This document shows positions 7,422 through 16,462 of a stretch of 64,000 nucleotides of DNA, one piece after another. The position numbers were made by a program, and so were the translations under genes. The first letter of the stretch is position 1. The number at the start of each line of letters is the position of its first letter. The notes below the pieces were generated by a model. It searched no databases and was not told the origin of the DNA. It saw only the letters and a program-made list of their open reading frames with translations. Location: contig NZ_JPYA01000073.1 of assembly GCF_000750005.1 (NCBI RefSeq), positions 3,238 to 67,237 on the forward strand, in the 5' to 3' direction. The stretch is from Geobacillus icigianus (lineage in GTDB: Bacteria; Bacillota; Bacilli; Bacillales; Anoxybacillaceae).

Positions 7422-8346
7422 ATGACGGAACCGCGGTCCTACACGATTGAAGAAATCGCTTCCTTACTAAAGGTGTCCAAACTAACGGTGTACGACTTAG
7501 TAAAAAAAAGGGAAATTGCCTGCCTTTCGTGTCGGGCGGCAAATGCGGGTCACCGCGGACGATCTCGAGCGGTACATCGCCGGGCAAAAAGGGGAGGTAG
7601 CCGCCACTCCCCCTGCCGTCTTGCGTCCGACCGAAACCGCTCTTCGCCCTGTCATTATCAGCGGCCAAGATGTAGCGCTCGATTTGCTTGGGGCTCATCT
7701 CGACAAAAGCGGCCGTTATCGATCGCTTCGCACCTATACGAGCAGCCTCAACGGGTTAATCGCGCTGTACAAAGGGCAAGGGGACATCGTCAGCGTGCAT
7801 TTATTTGACGGGGAAACAGGCGAGTACAACCGCCCGTATGTCGAAAAACTGCTGACTGGGCATGCGTACATCATGGTGAACGTAATGCGCCGGCTCATTG
7901 GATTTTACGTGCAAAGAGGAAATCCGCGCGGCATTCAAACGTGGAGCGACTTGGGAAGGAACGATGTCACGATCGTCAACCGAGAAAAAGGAGCGGGGGC
8001 GCGTGTGCTTCTAGATGAACAGCTGCGCCGGCATGGGCTATCTCCTTCCGCTGTCCACGGGTATGAACGGGAAGAAACGAGCCACGTAAGCGTGGCTTCC
8101 GCAGTGGCGGCGGGCTTGGCGGATGTTGGCATCGGCACGGAAAAAGTGGCACGGATGGGCGGCGTTGAGTTTATTCCGCTCGTGAATGAGCAATATGATG
8201 TTGTCATGCTGCGGACCGCCGAGAACGAGCCGCTCATCGCCGCTGTCTTGAACGTGCTTCGCTCCGATTCGTTCCGCACCGAACTCGAGGCGCTTGGCGG
8301 ATACGATGTGTCGCAAACCGGGCGCATCATCGCCGAGCGCAGCTGA
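7422..8346 (+). pseudogene. HTH regulator with molybdate-type substrate-binding domain (YvgK-like), frameshifted
   Basis: Two overlapping frames together make one protein of about 307 residues: an excisionase/MerR-like HTH (SYTIEEIASLLKVSKLTVYD) and then AFRVGRQMRVTADDLERYIA plus a PBP-like domain (TSLNGLIALYKGQGD-type region, DVGIGTEKVA). The frames join at an A8 tract at 7502-7509: seven A residues would give VKKGKLPAFRVGRQ and restore the gene. This is the architecture of B. subtilis YvgK, the gene beside modA there, so it likely senses molybdate. Either the gene is broken, the extra A is a sequencing error, or slippage on A8 makes some full-length product. The second frame could start at TTG 7516 but would lack DNA binding. 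Confidence 0.75.
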
Positions 8347-8535
8347 CCGAACGGCCGCCCCGTGTCGTCGATTTAGCCCTTTTTTGACCGATACGCTGTT
8401 TTTTGACTATCCAAAGCTCGTCTTCCCAATGTCCAGATGCGATGAAGAACGGCAACATGAACAGCGGCGTTGGATTCGCTAGGTGATGAGCCTCCCCTCT
8501 CTTTTCCTGACGTTTGCTGGCATACACGTCAAAAC

Positions 8536-8577
8536 AAAACTGGCCCGAAAAGCAAATTCGCTTTTTGGGCCAGTTTT
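8536..8577 (-). terminator. rho-independent terminator of pheST (possibly two-way)
   Basis: AAAACTGGCCC and GGGCCAGTTTTT form a long stem around a GCAAATTCGC loop region, six bases past the pheT stop; the opposite strand also ends in T residues, so it may also end transcripts from the left. The 8347-8535 gap shows nothing else I can name. Confidence 0.85.
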
Positions 8578-8582
8578 TCCTA

Positions 8583-10997
8583 TCACCCGCGCAACACCGC
8601 GCCAAACTGCTCTTCGACCGCGGCAAGCACTCGCTCATGAACGGTCGTGACTTCTTCATCGGTGAGCGTCCGCTCCGGATCATAGTAGCGGAGCGAGAAG
8701 GCGAGCGATTTTTTCCCGGCCGGCAGACGGTCACCTTGGTAGACGTCAAAGAGGGCGACGTCTTTCAGCAGCGGCTTCCCGGCTTCTTCGATCGCTTGTT
8801 TGAGGGCGCCGGCTTCGATGTTGTCATCGACAACTAAAGCGATGTCGCGCACAACCGACGGGAAGCGCGGAATCAGCTCGTAGCGGATCGCTTCGCTTTC
8901 CGCGTTCAACAGCTCGGACAAGGCGAGTTCAAAGACGTACGTTTCTTTCAAATCGTACTCTTTTTGCACCGCCGGATGGAGCTGGCCGACAAAGCCGATC
9001 ACCGTTCCGTCAAGCGCGATCTCGGCCGTCCGCCCCGGATGCAAATCGGCGCGCTTCGCCGGGCGGTAGCTGATGCGATCAGACAGCCCAAGCAGGTCGA
9101 ACAAGCCGTCAAGCACGCCTTTTGTAACATAGAAATCGGCCGCTTTTTTCTCCCCTTGCCAAAGGTGAGCATGCCATAAGCCGGTGATGACGCCGGCGAG
9201 CCGCTCGTTTTCCGCTGGCTGAACGTTTTCCCCGCGCGACAAATAGACAGAGCCGATTTCGTACAAGGCGACGTTCTCGACTTGGCGGGCGCGGTTGTAG
9301 CTCACCGCTTCAAGCAGATGCGGAATCAAGCTTTGCCGCAAAACGCTCCGCTCCTCGCTCATCGGCAGCGCCAAGCGGATTGGTTCGGCCGTCTCCAAAG
9401 CAAAACGCGCCGCTTTGTCCGGGCTCGTCAATGAATACGTGATCGCTTGGAACAAGCCGGCTCCTTCCAAATAGCGACGGACGCGGCGGCGCTTCGCCTG
9501 GTACGGCGTGAGCCCGCCCGGTTTCGCCTCGGCCACCGGCAACGTCGCCGGCAAATGGTCGTAGCCGTACAAGCGGGCGACTTCCTCGATGATATCTTCT
9601 TCGATGGCAATGTCACGGCGGCGCGATGGGACATGAACGGTGAACGTTCCGTTGTCTTCGGTGAACGGAAATTGCAAGTTCGCCAAAATCGCGGCCACTT
9701 CCTCTTTCGACATCGCCGTGCCGAGGACGCCGTTGATCCGTTCAAGCGTGACCGTCACGACCACCGGCTCTTCTTTCCATGTGCTGGCTTCGACGATGCC
9801 GCCGACGACCTCACCGCCGGCGTATTCGGCCATCAACGCCGCGGCGCGTTCAAGCGCTTCTTTCGTCCGCGCCGGATCGATCCCTTTTTCAAAGCGGGTG
9901 CTCGCCTCGCTACGCAGCCCGTGGTCTTTCACCGCCTGGCGGATGACCGGGCTCGCAAAATACGCCGCCTCAATGAACACCGTTTTCGTGTCGTCACGCA
10001 CTTCCGAATTGGCCCCGCCCATTACGCCGGCTAAGGCGACCGGCTCGCGGCCGTTCGTGATGACGAGATGATTGTCGGTCAGCTTCCGTTCGACATCGTC
10101 AAGCGTCACGATCGTTTCGCCTTCGTTCGCACGGCGGACGACAATCTCCTTCGAACCGAGGCGGTCGTAGTCAAACGCGTGCAGCGGCTGGCCGTACTCA
10201 AGCAAAATATAGTTCGTAATGTCGACGACGTTGTTGTGCGGGCGAATGCCGGCGGCCATCAAGCGCGCCTGCATCCAAAGCGGCGACGGGCCGATCCGGA
10301 CGTTTTTCACGATCCGCCCGGCGTACAGCGGATTGTCTTCCGGCGCCTCGACGCGGACGGAAATGTAGTCACGGATCATTTCATCGTTTTCTTTGACCAC
10401 CGCTTCCGGCAGCTTCACCGCGCGGCCGAGAATGGCGGCCACTTCATAGGCGACGCCGATCATGCTTAAGCAGTCAGCGCGGTTGGGCGTTAACGAGAGT
10501 TCGAGCACTTCATCGTGCAAGCCGAGCCATTCCAGCGCATCGGCGCCGACCGGCGCGTCGCTCGGGAAGACGAAAATGCCGTCGGCGTATGCTTTCGGCA
10601 CGACTTTCGTTTCGATACCGAGCTCTTGGAGCGAACAAATCATGCCGTTTGACTCTTCGCCGCGCAGCTTCGCCCGTTTGATTTTAAAATGGCCCGGCAG
10701 CACCGCCCCGACTTTGGCGACAGCGACGTTTTGCCCTTTGGCGACGTTCGGGGCGCCGCAAATGATTTGCACCGGCTCTCCTTCGCCAAAATCGACAAGA
10801 CACTTTCGCAGTTTGTCGGCGTTCGGATGCGGCTCACATTCGAGCACGTGACCGATGACGATTCCTTTCATTCCCCGGTCAAGCGCTTCGACCCGCTCGA
10901 CTTCGATGCCGCTTTTGGTGATGCGCTCCGCGAGCTCTTTGGCAGTGATGCCGGTCAAATCGACATACTCGCTTAGCCAACGGTAAGACACGAGCAT
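8583..10997 (-). CDS. pheT: phenylalanyl-tRNA synthetase beta subunit
   Basis: An 804-residue PheRS beta chain, matching the Bacillus length. The N-terminus [16 protein letters not shown] is typical; residues 40-150 are the EMAP/tRNA-binding OB fold ([13 protein letters not shown]), then the B3/B4 editing region, B5 domains (EGPTRKxL-like, [20 protein letters not shown]), the catalytic-like core and the C-terminal anticodon-recognition FDX domain ([13 protein letters not shown]). It joins PheS in an alpha2-beta2 enzyme that charges tRNA-Phe. It follows pheS by 21 bases in one operon, controlled by the T-box leader. Confidence 0.98.
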   Translation of the reverse strand: MLVSYRWLSEYVDLTGITAKELAERITKSGIEVERVEALDRGMKGIVIGHVLECEPHPNADKLRKCLVDFGEGEPVQIICGAPNVAKGQNVAVAKVGAVLPGHFKIKRAKLRGEESNGMICSLQELGIETKVVPKAYADGIFVFPSDAPVGADALEWLGLHDEVLELSLTPNRADCLSMIGVAYEVAAILGRAVKLPEAVVKENDEMIRDYISVRVEAPEDNPLYAGRIVKNVRIGPSPLWMQARLMAAGIRPHNNVVDITNYILLEYGQPLHAFDYDRLGSKEIVVRRANEGETIVTLDDVERKLTDNHLVITNGREPVALAGVMGGANSEVRDDTKTVFIEAAYFASPVIRQAVKDHGLRSEASTRFEKGIDPARTKEALERAAALMAEYAGGEVVGGIVEASTWKEEPVVVTVTLERINGVLGTAMSKEEVAAILANLQFPFTEDNGTFTVHVPSRRRDIAIEEDIIEEVARLYGYDHLPATLPVAEAKPGGLTPYQAKRRRVRRYLEGAGLFQAITYSLTSPDKAARFALETAEPIRLALPMSEERSVLRQSLIPHLLEAVSYNRARQVENVALYEIGSVYLSRGENVQPAENERLAGVITGLWHAHLWQGEKKAADFYVTKGVLDGLFDLLGLSDRISYRPAKRADLHPGRTAEIALDGTVIGFVGQLHPAVQKEYDLKETYVFELALSELLNAESEAIRYELIPRFPSVVRDIALVVDDNIEAGALKQAIEEAGKPLLKDVALFDVYQGDRLPAGKKSLAFSLRYYDPERTLTDEEVTTVHERVLAAVEEQFGAVLRG

Positions 10998-11018
10998 TTA
11001 GAACCCCTCCTTTTTCTG

Positions 11019-12053
11019 CTATACACGCAAAAATTGCCGCAAGAAACGTAGATCGTTTTGATAAAAATGACGGATGTCATCAATGCCATACTTCAGCATC
11101 GCGATCCGCTCCGGCCCCATGCCGAACGCAAAGCCGGTGTACGTTTTCGAATCAAAGCCAGCCATCTCAAGCACGTTCGGATGCACCATGCCGGCGCCTA
11201 AAATTTCGATCCAGCCCGTGCCTTTGCAGACGCTGCAGCCGTGCCCTTCGCAGCGGAAGCAGGACACATCGACTTCGACCGACGGCTCCGTAAACGGGAA
11301 AAAGCTCGGCCGGAAGCGGATGTCGCGCCCTTCCCCGAACAGCTTGCGGGCGAATTCGCGCAGCGTCCCTTTCAAGTCGCTCATCCGGATGTGGCGGTCC
11401 ACCACCAAACCTTCAATTTGTGTAAACTGGTGCGAATGGGTCGCATCGTCGGTGTCGCGGCGGTACACTTTGCCCGGGCAAATGATTTTCACCGGGCCGC
11501 GCCCGCGGTGCTTCTCCATCGTCCGCGCTTGCATCGGCGATGTATGGGTGCGAAGCAAAATCTCTTCGGTGATGTAAAACGAATCTTGCATGTCACGGGC
11601 CGGGTGGCCTTTTGGCAAATTGAGGGCTTCAAAGTTGTAGTAGTCGGTCTCGACTTCCGGCCCTTCAGCGATCGTGTAGCCCATGCCGATAAACAAGTCT
11701 TCGATTTCCTCGATCACACGCGTCAGCGGATGCGCATTGCCAAGCCGCACCGGCCGGCCCGGCAGCGTCACATCGATCGCTTCGGCCGCCAGTTTTCGTT
11801 CGATTTCTTCTTCTTCCAGTTTCGTTTGTTTCGCCTCAAGCGCCTGTTGAATCGCCTCTCTCACTTCGTTGGCCAGCGCGCCGAGTTTCGGGCGTTCCTC
11901 CGGCGGCAGCGCCCCCATGCCGCGCAGCACTTCGGTAATCGGCCCTTTTTTGCCTAAGTAGGCGACGCGCACCTCATTGAGCGCTTTTAAATCGCCAGCT
12001 TGGTCAATTTTGGCAAGCGCTTCTCGCTCGAGTTCATGCAACCGTTCTTTCAC
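11019..12053 (-). CDS. pheS: phenylalanyl-tRNA synthetase alpha subunit
   Basis: A 344-residue class II catalytic subunit. N-terminal coiled coil (residues 1-85) binds tRNA; catalytic motifs follow: [44 protein letters not shown] and the [14 protein letters not shown] motif 3. I chose GTG 12053 (VKERLHELE) because GAGGAGGGAT precedes it by six bases and the length then equals that of B. subtilis PheS; the ATG seven codons earlier overlaps the ribosome-binding site. First gene of the pheST operon. Confidence 0.98.
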   Translation of the reverse strand: MKERLHELEREALAKIDQAGDLKALNEVRVAYLGKKGPITEVLRGMGALPPEERPKLGALANEVREAIQQALEAKQTKLEEEEIERKLAAEAIDVTLPGRPVRLGNAHPLTRVIEEIEDLFIGMGYTIAEGPEVETDYYNFEALNLPKGHPARDMQDSFYITEEILLRTHTSPMQARTMEKHRGRGPVKIICPGKVYRRDTDDATHSHQFTQIEGLVVDRHIRMSDLKGTLREFARKLFGEGRDIRFRPSFFPFTEPSVEVDVSCFRCEGHGCSVCKGTGWIEILGAGMVHPNVLEMAGFDSKTYTGFAFGMGPERIAMLKYGIDDIRHFYQNDLRFLRQFLRV

Positions 12054-12065
12054 GCCTATCCCTCC

Positions 12066-12350
12066 TCGTTTCAAATAAAAAAACCCGCCCCAGTAAGGGA
12101 CGAGTTGTTGCTCGCGGTACCACCCTTGTTAACAGCACCAATGAAGACGCGCTGTTCGCTTCCTTGCCATAACGGCCAAAAGCCGGACCACCTTTACATC
12201 CCGCGTTGGGATGGTCCCGGTGTCAACTCGGGAGGTGAACTTCACTTGCGTCGGCCATAAAAACGCTCCCAGTCTATGGCGTTTTCTCCCTGGATGGCGA
12301 GCAGCAAGCTACTTTTCTCCGTCATCGTTGTTATCGGTATGGGAAATGTC
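12066..12350 (-). promoter_or_regulatory. T-box leader of pheST, Phe (TTC) specifier
   Basis: On the minus strand the conserved T-box AAGGGTGGTACCGCG lies at 12127-12113, followed by a terminator (CTCGTCCCTTACTGGGGCGGG then seven T). Upstream, stem I holds GTGAAGTTCACC with TTC at 12239-12237 as the likely specifier codon. Uncharged tRNA-Phe would pair with both sites and stabilise the antiterminator, turning on pheST. Confidence 0.95.
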
Positions 12351-12357
12351 GCTATTC

Positions 12358-12386
12358 ATTATACGCAAATGGGCAGGCAAAGGCAA
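12358..12386 (-). promoter_or_regulatory. sigma-A promoter of the pheST T-box transcript
   Basis: TTGCCT (12381-12386) and TATAAT (12358-12363) with a 17-base spacer on the minus strand, just upstream of the T-box leader and next to the stop codon of the preceding gene. Confidence 0.75.
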
Positions 12387-12388
12387 GG

Positions 12389-12823
12389 TCAGGCCGAGAT
12401 TTCTTTGCGCAGCTCATCGATTTCCGCTTCCTGTTCAATCGAGCGGATCGCAAGGCGCTCCATAATTTTTTCCTGCCGCACTTGCCCTTCCTTGAGCGCG
12501 GCAACATCTTTTTTAACCCCTACCATGTCTTTTTTCATGGCATCCATGTCTTTTTTCATGGCGTCCATGTCTTTTTTCATGGCATCCATGTCTTTTTTCA
12601 TGGCGTCCATGTCTTTTTTCATGGCGTCCATGTCTTTTTTCATGGCGTCCATGTCTTTTTTCATGGCGTCCACATCACGTTGCAGGCGATCGACTTTGTC
12701 TTCAAGTTGCTTCACGCTTCCTTGCAGCTTGACGATATCGATGCGCATTTGTTCGATGTAGGCCCCTTGAACGTCAAGGCGCTCAAGCACCGCGTTCAAC
12801 AGCGCCCGAAGTTCGTCATCCAT
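12389..12823 (-). CDS. coiled-coil protein with seven-residue repeats, function unknown
   Basis: A 144-residue acidic/basic protein. Residues 1-50 are predicted helical (MDDELRALLNAVLERLDVQG), then a stretch of seven near-identical heptads of the form MDAMKKD followed by diverged heptads (MVGVKKD, VAALKEG) and a helical tail ending ELRKEISA. Met and Leu fall at alternating a/d positions, so the whole protein is likely one long coiled coil. I chose ATG 12823 for its GGAGG, although the spacing is short. No family is recognised beyond coiled-coil proteins. The repeat block is encoded by a 21-bp minisatellite, so repeat number may vary between strains. Confidence 0.7.
   Translation of the reverse strand: MDDELRALLNAVLERLDVQGAYIEQMRIDIVKLQGSVKQLEDKVDRLQRDVDAMKKDMDAMKKDMDAMKKDMDAMKKDMDAMKKDMDAMKKDMDAMKKDMVGVKKDVAALKEGQVRQEKIMERLAIRSIEQEAEIDELRKEISA
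12524..12670. repeat. 21-bp tandem minisatellite (about seven units) inside the coiled-coil gene
   Basis: The unit CCATGTCTTTTTTCATGGCRT recurs seven times with almost no change except alternation of CAT and CGT at one place. Because 21 is a multiple of three, gain or loss of units keeps the reading frame. Near identity points to recent expansion by slippage or unequal recombination. Confidence 0.93.
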
Positions 12824-12864
12824 ACGCCTCCGCTCCCTTTTCCGATTGATTTTCAAATTTTATT

Positions 12865-13620
12865 TTACCGCACCGCCCGCAAAGAATAAAGCAAAATTCC
12901 GGCCGCCACCGCGACGTTGAGCGACTCCGCCTGGCCGTAAAGCGGGATGCAGACGTTTTCTGTCGTCATCTCGAGCAGCTCGCGCCGGACGCCGCTTCCT
13001 TCGTTGCCGACAAGCAAGGCGAACGAAGACGACGGACGAACGGTGCGGTAATCGGCGGCGTTCTCCAAGGCGGTGCCGTATACCGAAATGCCTTGCTTTT
13101 GGAAACGCGCGATCCACTGCGCCAGATCGCCTTTGACAACCGGAAGGTGAAACAGCGATCCTTGCGTCGCACGGACGACTTTCGGGTTGTACAAATCGGC
13201 GCATCCTTCCCCTAAAATGACCGCATCAATGCCGGCCGCATCAGCCGTGCGAATCATCGTGCCGAGATTGCCGGGGTCTTGCACGGCGTCAATGAGCAGC
13301 GCCGTGTTCACATCGCCAAGCTCGGCCGCGGCTTGCCGGCAGACAGCCATGATCCCTTGCGGTGTTTCCGTGCTGCTGATCGCCTTCATCACCGCTTCCG
13401 TTACGATCACCACCGGCACATCGCTGACGTTCCATCCCGGCGGAATGGCGGCCCGCTCGTCCACAATCAGCTCAACAAGCGGCGCTTGGCTTTTTAGCGC
13501 CTCTTCGATGAGATGGAATCCTTCGAGCAAAAACCACCCGGTTTCGTCGCGCCCTTTTTTCGTCAGCAACTTTTTCCATTGCTTCACGCGCGCGTTTTTT
13601 GGCGATTCGATCCGCTTCAC
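12865..13620 (-). CDS. ysgA: 23S rRNA 2'-O-methyltransferase of the TrmH/SpoU family (YsgA/RlmP)
   Basis: 251 residues with an N-terminal L30e-like RNA-binding part (residues 1-90) and a SpoU knot domain. The three SpoU motifs are visible: PGNLGTMIRTADAAG, LLVGNEGSGVRRELL and IPLYGQAESLNVAVAAGILL. I chose GTG 13620, which overlaps the stop of msrA (GTGA) and is preceded by GGGGGG. Its place next to pheS and sspI matches ysgA of B. subtilis, reported to methylate a 23S rRNA guanosine (RlmP). Coupled translation with msrA is likely. Confidence 0.92.
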   Translation of the reverse strand: MKRIESPKNARVKQWKKLLTKKGRDETGWFLLEGFHLIEEALKSQAPLVELIVDERAAIPPGWNVSDVPVVIVTEAVMKAISSTETPQGIMAVCRQAAAELGDVNTALLIDAVQDPGNLGTMIRTADAAGIDAVILGEGCADLYNPKVVRATQGSLFHLPVVKGDLAQWIARFQKQGISVYGTALENAADYRTVRPSSSFALLVGNEGSGVRRELLEMTTENVCIPLYGQAESLNVAVAAGILLYSLRAVR

Positions 13621-14141
13621 CGCTTCGCCCCCCAATGTTTGGCGATAAATTCGTCGCGGCCGGAAGCGGCCCGGTCTTGCTTGTAATGGTCCGGATTTTT
13701 CTTATGGTAGTTTTGATGGTACTCTTCCGCCGGATAAAACGTCGTGGCCGGCAAAATTTTCGTCACGATCGGCTTCGAGAACCGCCCGCTTTCTTCCAAC
13801 GCCCGCTTCGACTGCTCAGCGAGCTGGCGCTGTCTTTCGTTATGGTAAAAAATCGCCGTCCGGTATTGCGGGCCGCGGTCGTGAAACTGGCCGCCGTCAT
13901 CGGTCGGATCGATTTGGCACCAATACAGCTCCAAAAGCCGCTCATATGGGAACACGTCCGGGTCAAACGTGATTTGCACCGCCTCGTAATGGCCGGTCGT
14001 CCCCGTTTTCACTTGCTCATACGTCGGATTCTCGACATGCCCGCCCGTATAGCCGGAGACGATGCCGTAAATGCCGTCGAGTTCTTCAAACGGCGTCACC
14101 ATGCACCAAAAGCAGCCGCCGGCGAATGTCGCTTTTTCCAT
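13617..14141 (-). CDS. msrA: peptide-methionine (S)-S-oxide reductase MsrA
   Basis: A 174-residue enzyme that reduces methionine-S-sulfoxide in proteins. GGCFWC near the N-terminus (ATFAGGCFWCMVTPFEEL) carries the catalytic cysteine, and the family motifs GYTGGHVENPTYEQV and FDPDVFPYERLLELYW follow. I chose ATG 14141, since GAGGTG lies nine bases upstream; a longer frame lacks this. No msrB is fused or adjacent. It overlaps the rRNA methyltransferase gene by four bases. Confidence 0.95.
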   Translation of the reverse strand: MEKATFAGGCFWCMVTPFEELDGIYGIVSGYTGGHVENPTYEQVKTGTTGHYEAVQITFDPDVFPYERLLELYWCQIDPTDDGGQFHDRGPQYRTAIFYHNERQRQLAEQSKRALEESGRFSKPIVTKILPATTFYPAEEYHQNYHKKNPDHYKQDRAASGRDEFIAKHWGAKR

Positions 14142-14270
14142 TTCGGTCGTCACCTCATGCGTCAAGTTTCTTCTTTTGATTATAGCAAACGGTGTACGGT
14201 TGTCATCTTTCACGCCCAAAGCCAAGTTCCTTCACAAAGCCAGACGCGTTCCGTTCCGCACGCCAGCCGC

Positions 14271-15014
14271 TCATGTCTCCGAGTCAAGCCGTTGTTTCAT
14301 TTCGGCAAGCAAGCGGTCAAACAGCGGGATATAGTCGGTGCGAATGCGTTCATAAATATCCATCGCCGTTTCTTCATCATACGTATGGGACGTCCGGTTG
14401 CGGTCTTCCAGCATGCGCAGCCATGTCTCTCCGTCTTCAATCAACCCTTCCCGAAACGCCTCGCGAATCGTTTTTCTTGGGCTCGTCACTTCGGAGTATC
14501 CTTGGTACTCCAAATAAAGTTTCATCCATTTCCACGCCAGTTCGTATGTGAATTCAAACCGTTGAATGGTCGCATCGACAACAAGGTCATCTGTTTGCGC
14601 GTCTCTTGCGGCGCTTTGCCGGAGTTTGGCGAGCGCCCGTTCGAAATCGTAACATCGATCCATCAGCCGGCTCATTGTAACCATCACCTTTCCCCGCTCA
14701 TTCGTTTGGAAAATCGTCTTCCCTTCCTTGTCAATCGCTGTTTTTAACCGCTCGTTGCCGATCTCATCATAATCAATCAGATCGATTCGATAAATGATGG
14801 GCAATTCATCCAAATCTGATTGCAAGCGGTGCAACAACTCGTTTGATTTTCTAAATTTGATGGCTATATCAATATCCGATGTTTTCTTATCATCGCCTCT
14901 CGCCCTTGAACCAAACAAAATCACTTCTTCAACGGCATCGGCGTAGCGCTGAAACAGATGAATCAGCTGGCGAAACACCGCTCGCTCGAATCCGTATCTC
15001 GTTTGAGCCGCCAT
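14271..15014 (-). CDS. fused MNT nucleotidyltransferase and HEPN (HI0073/HI0074-type) protein
   Basis: 247 residues join two proteins normally made separately. Residues 1-110 are a minimal nucleotidyltransferase: FGSRARGDDKKTSDIDIAI fits GS-x10-DxD. Residues 111-247 are an HI0074-family HEPN domain with DRNRTSHTY, which fits the R-x4-H-x-Y motif of HEPN ribonucleases. In MntA-HepT toxin-antitoxin systems the MNT part modifies and silences the HEPN toxin. The start ATG 15014 follows GAGGGAAGAGAGG. Inside, ATG 14684 (MVTMSRLMDR) is preceded by GGGGAAAGGTG, so HEPN may also be made alone. Whether the fusion is toxic, inert or self-controlled is not visible. Confidence 0.85.
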   Translation of the reverse strand: MAAQTRYGFERAVFRQLIHLFQRYADAVEEVILFGSRARGDDKKTSDIDIAIKFRKSNELLHRLQSDLDELPIIYRIDLIDYDEIGNERLKTAIDKEGKTIFQTNERGKVMVTMSRLMDRCYDFERALAKLRQSAARDAQTDDLVVDATIQRFEFTYELAWKWMKLYLEYQGYSEVTSPRKTIREAFREGLIEDGETWLRMLEDRNRTSHTYDEETAMDIYERIRTDYIPLFDRLLAEMKQRLDSET

Positions 15015-15091
15015 CCTCTCTTCCCTCGTTTCCAAGATCGTTGCCTTCATTATACCATAGTCTGGCAAGCGCAACGACTTCGACCGCCGAT

Positions 15092-15121
15092 GCATAAATC
15101 CGCCGCCAGTGGCAAACGATA
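15092..15121 (+). promoter_or_regulatory. possible sigma-G promoter of sspI
   Basis: GCATA (15092-15096) and AACGATA (15115-15121) are 18 bases apart, close to the forespore sigma-G pattern. The -10 match is imperfect. Expression in the forespore is expected for sspI. Confidence 0.4.
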
Positions 15122-15154
15122 ACGATGTACTATACGAATAACGAGGTGAGACAG

Positions 15155-15364
15155 ATGGATTTGAACTTGCGGAAAGCCATTATGCACAATGTCGCCAACA
15201 ATTCCAAAGACCAACTTGAAAACACGATTGAAGACGCGATCCAACGCGGTGAGGAAAAATATTTGCCCGGCCTCGGCGTCCTGTTTGAAGCCATTTGGAC
15301 GCACGCCACCGAGCAGCAAAAAGACATGATGCTCACGACACTCGAGCAGGCGGTGAAACAATAA
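15155..15364 (+). CDS. sspI: small acid-soluble spore protein I
   Basis: A 69-residue SspI (SASP I family), made late in the forespore and packed in the spore core. [20 protein letters not shown] and [20 protein letters not shown] are characteristic and the length is that of the Bacillus protein. A good ribosome-binding site (CGAGGTGAG) precedes it. In B. subtilis it sits between ysgA and pheS; here msrA and the MNT-HEPN fusion lie on its other side. Confidence 0.96.
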   Translation: MDLNLRKAIMHNVANNSKDQLENTIEDAIQRGEEKYLPGLGVLFEAIWTHATEQQKDMMLTTLEQAVKQ

Positions 15365-15378
15365 CCGCCTGCTTTTTT
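15346..15378 (+). terminator. terminator overlapping the end of sspI
   Basis: GCAGGCGGT and ACCGCCTGC pair around the last codons and stop, followed by TTTTTT. Confidence 0.9.
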
Positions 15379-15525
15379 CATGACGGAACGTCTCAGACAT
15401 CAAGTTCCTCATGAATGATGACAGAAATCGTTTCCTCCCCCTATTTACCAACTAAATAAATAACTGGAATGACGACAAGAAGTTATGATAAAATAGACAA
15501 GAGAATACAGAAAGGGGAGATTATT

Positions 15526-16053
15526 TTGAAAAGGTGGACAACCATTGTTCTTTTCATGCTTTTGCTTTTCGTTCCGCTTCGCGTATCCGGTGCCGGTTCA
15601 TCCGCTCTGACGGAAGCGGTAAACAAGCAGTTTCAAGACACGCTGACTTACTACAAAAATGGTTCTGTCCAAATCCTCGACAGCATGACCACATCAACGG
15701 AAGTAACCGAAAACGACACGAAAACGACGAAAACCGTGAAAGTCGTGCTCGCTCAAGGGAGCGAGATCCGAGACAACCTGTTCGTTTTTGATACCAAACA
15801 AATTTTCTATTACGACGCTGATAGCCAAAAGCTGCTGGATTCCGCTTCCCTTTCCAAAAATGAGGACATCAAGCAATTTGAGAAAAAGCATAAAGGGGAA
15901 CTAGGCAAAAAGCTAAGCCCGCTCTCCTTTACCGTTCTGCTCGTTGCTTTGCTGCTGACCATCACGTTTCCGCCGCTTGTGGCCATTTGGTTCTACGGCG
16001 ATGCTTCGGTCTCGCATCGCTATACATCCAAAGCGGTGAGCATGAAAGTTTGA
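15526..16053 (+). CDS. secreted or membrane-anchored protein of unknown function
   Basis: 175 residues. The N-terminus KRWTTIVLFMLLLFVPLRVS is a signal peptide; residues 30-130 form a soluble region with charged and Thr-rich stretches (TTSTEVTENDTKTTKTVKVV), and residues 138-160 make a C-terminal membrane helix (FTVLLVALLLTITFPPLVAI) followed by a short tail. The soluble part may therefore face outward. TTG 15526 is the likely start because AAAGGGGAG precedes it; a longer frame has no site. I recognise no family. The gene begins the stretch of unusual DNA that runs to 17.3 kb. Confidence 0.65.
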   Translation: MKRWTTIVLFMLLLFVPLRVSGAGSSALTEAVNKQFQDTLTYYKNGSVQILDSMTTSTEVTENDTKTTKTVKVVLAQGSEIRDNLFVFDTKQIFYYDADSQKLLDSASLSKNEDIKQFEKKHKGELGKKLSPLSFTVLLVALLLTITFPPLVAIWFYGDASVSHRYTSKAVSMKV

Positions 16054-16156
16054 TCTTGGCAGCAGTAATGGATACCGTCAACCCTTTTGTGTGATGTAAT
16101 GGAGTAGGGGTTCTCGGAAATGGATTTGGAATGAATAGGGAGGGAACGAGTTTCCT

Positions 16157-16192
16157 CCACACAGGGGACTGAACGTTCAGTCTTCTGCGTGG
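16157..16192. repeat. 36-bp imperfect palindrome with a perfect 16-bp centre
   Basis: The centre GACTGAACGTTCAGTC (16167-16182) is a perfect inverted repeat, and the arms extend to CCACACAG/CTGCGTGG with three mismatches in 18. The centre resembles operators of dimeric TetR-type regulators, but no such regulator is adjacent. A DNA hairpin is the alternative. Confidence 0.6.
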
Positions 16193-16275
16193 AAAGAGAC
16201 ATAGGCAAGGTTCTTCTTTCTCTACGATTTTTGGTCCAATCAGAGAATCCCCTACCTTTTTCTTTTGGGCTAGCA

Positions 16276-16340
16276 AAATGCTTTACACAAAATTTTATAC
16301 ATCATCGCCAAATGCTTGACAAAAAATGTTATACATCATC
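16276..16340. repeat. two 31-bp direct repeats, 34-bp period
   Basis: Copies at 16276-16306 and 16310-16340 differ at three positions; each contains a TTKACA-like hexamer and ends TTATACATCATC. They could be protein-binding sites or a recombination scar. Confidence 0.7.
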
Positions 16341-16401
16341 TCCTATTGTGCTTTCACTGATATATGACAACATATGCACAAGAATTTATTAGAAAATTAC
16401 C

Positions 16402-16440
16402 CAAAAATAATAAACGCGAACAGCGCGAGGCATTGTTCGC
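16402..16440 (-). terminator. terminator of the AT-rich two-gene cassette
   Basis: On the minus strand GCGAACA and TGTTCGC flank an 11-base loop and are followed by GTTTATTATTTTTGG. It lies 60 bases past the stop at 16500. Confidence 0.65.
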
Positions 16441-16462
16441 AAAAATCTATTAGTCCTCATCA

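Noticed and set aside
12482..12889. Plus-strand frame with repeated HVFFHG units
   Set aside because: It is the antisense shadow of the MDAMKKD minisatellite; the minus-strand frame has the ribosome-binding site and coiled-coil pattern.
13599..14747. Long plus-strand frame of 382 residues opposite msrA and the MNT-HEPN gene
   Set aside because: It covers two well supported minus-strand genes; such long antisense frames are common in GC-rich DNA and this one shows no family features.
16276..16340. Tandem promoters in the 31-bp repeats
   Set aside because: The TTGACA and TATACA parts are only eight bases apart, too close for a sigma-A promoter.
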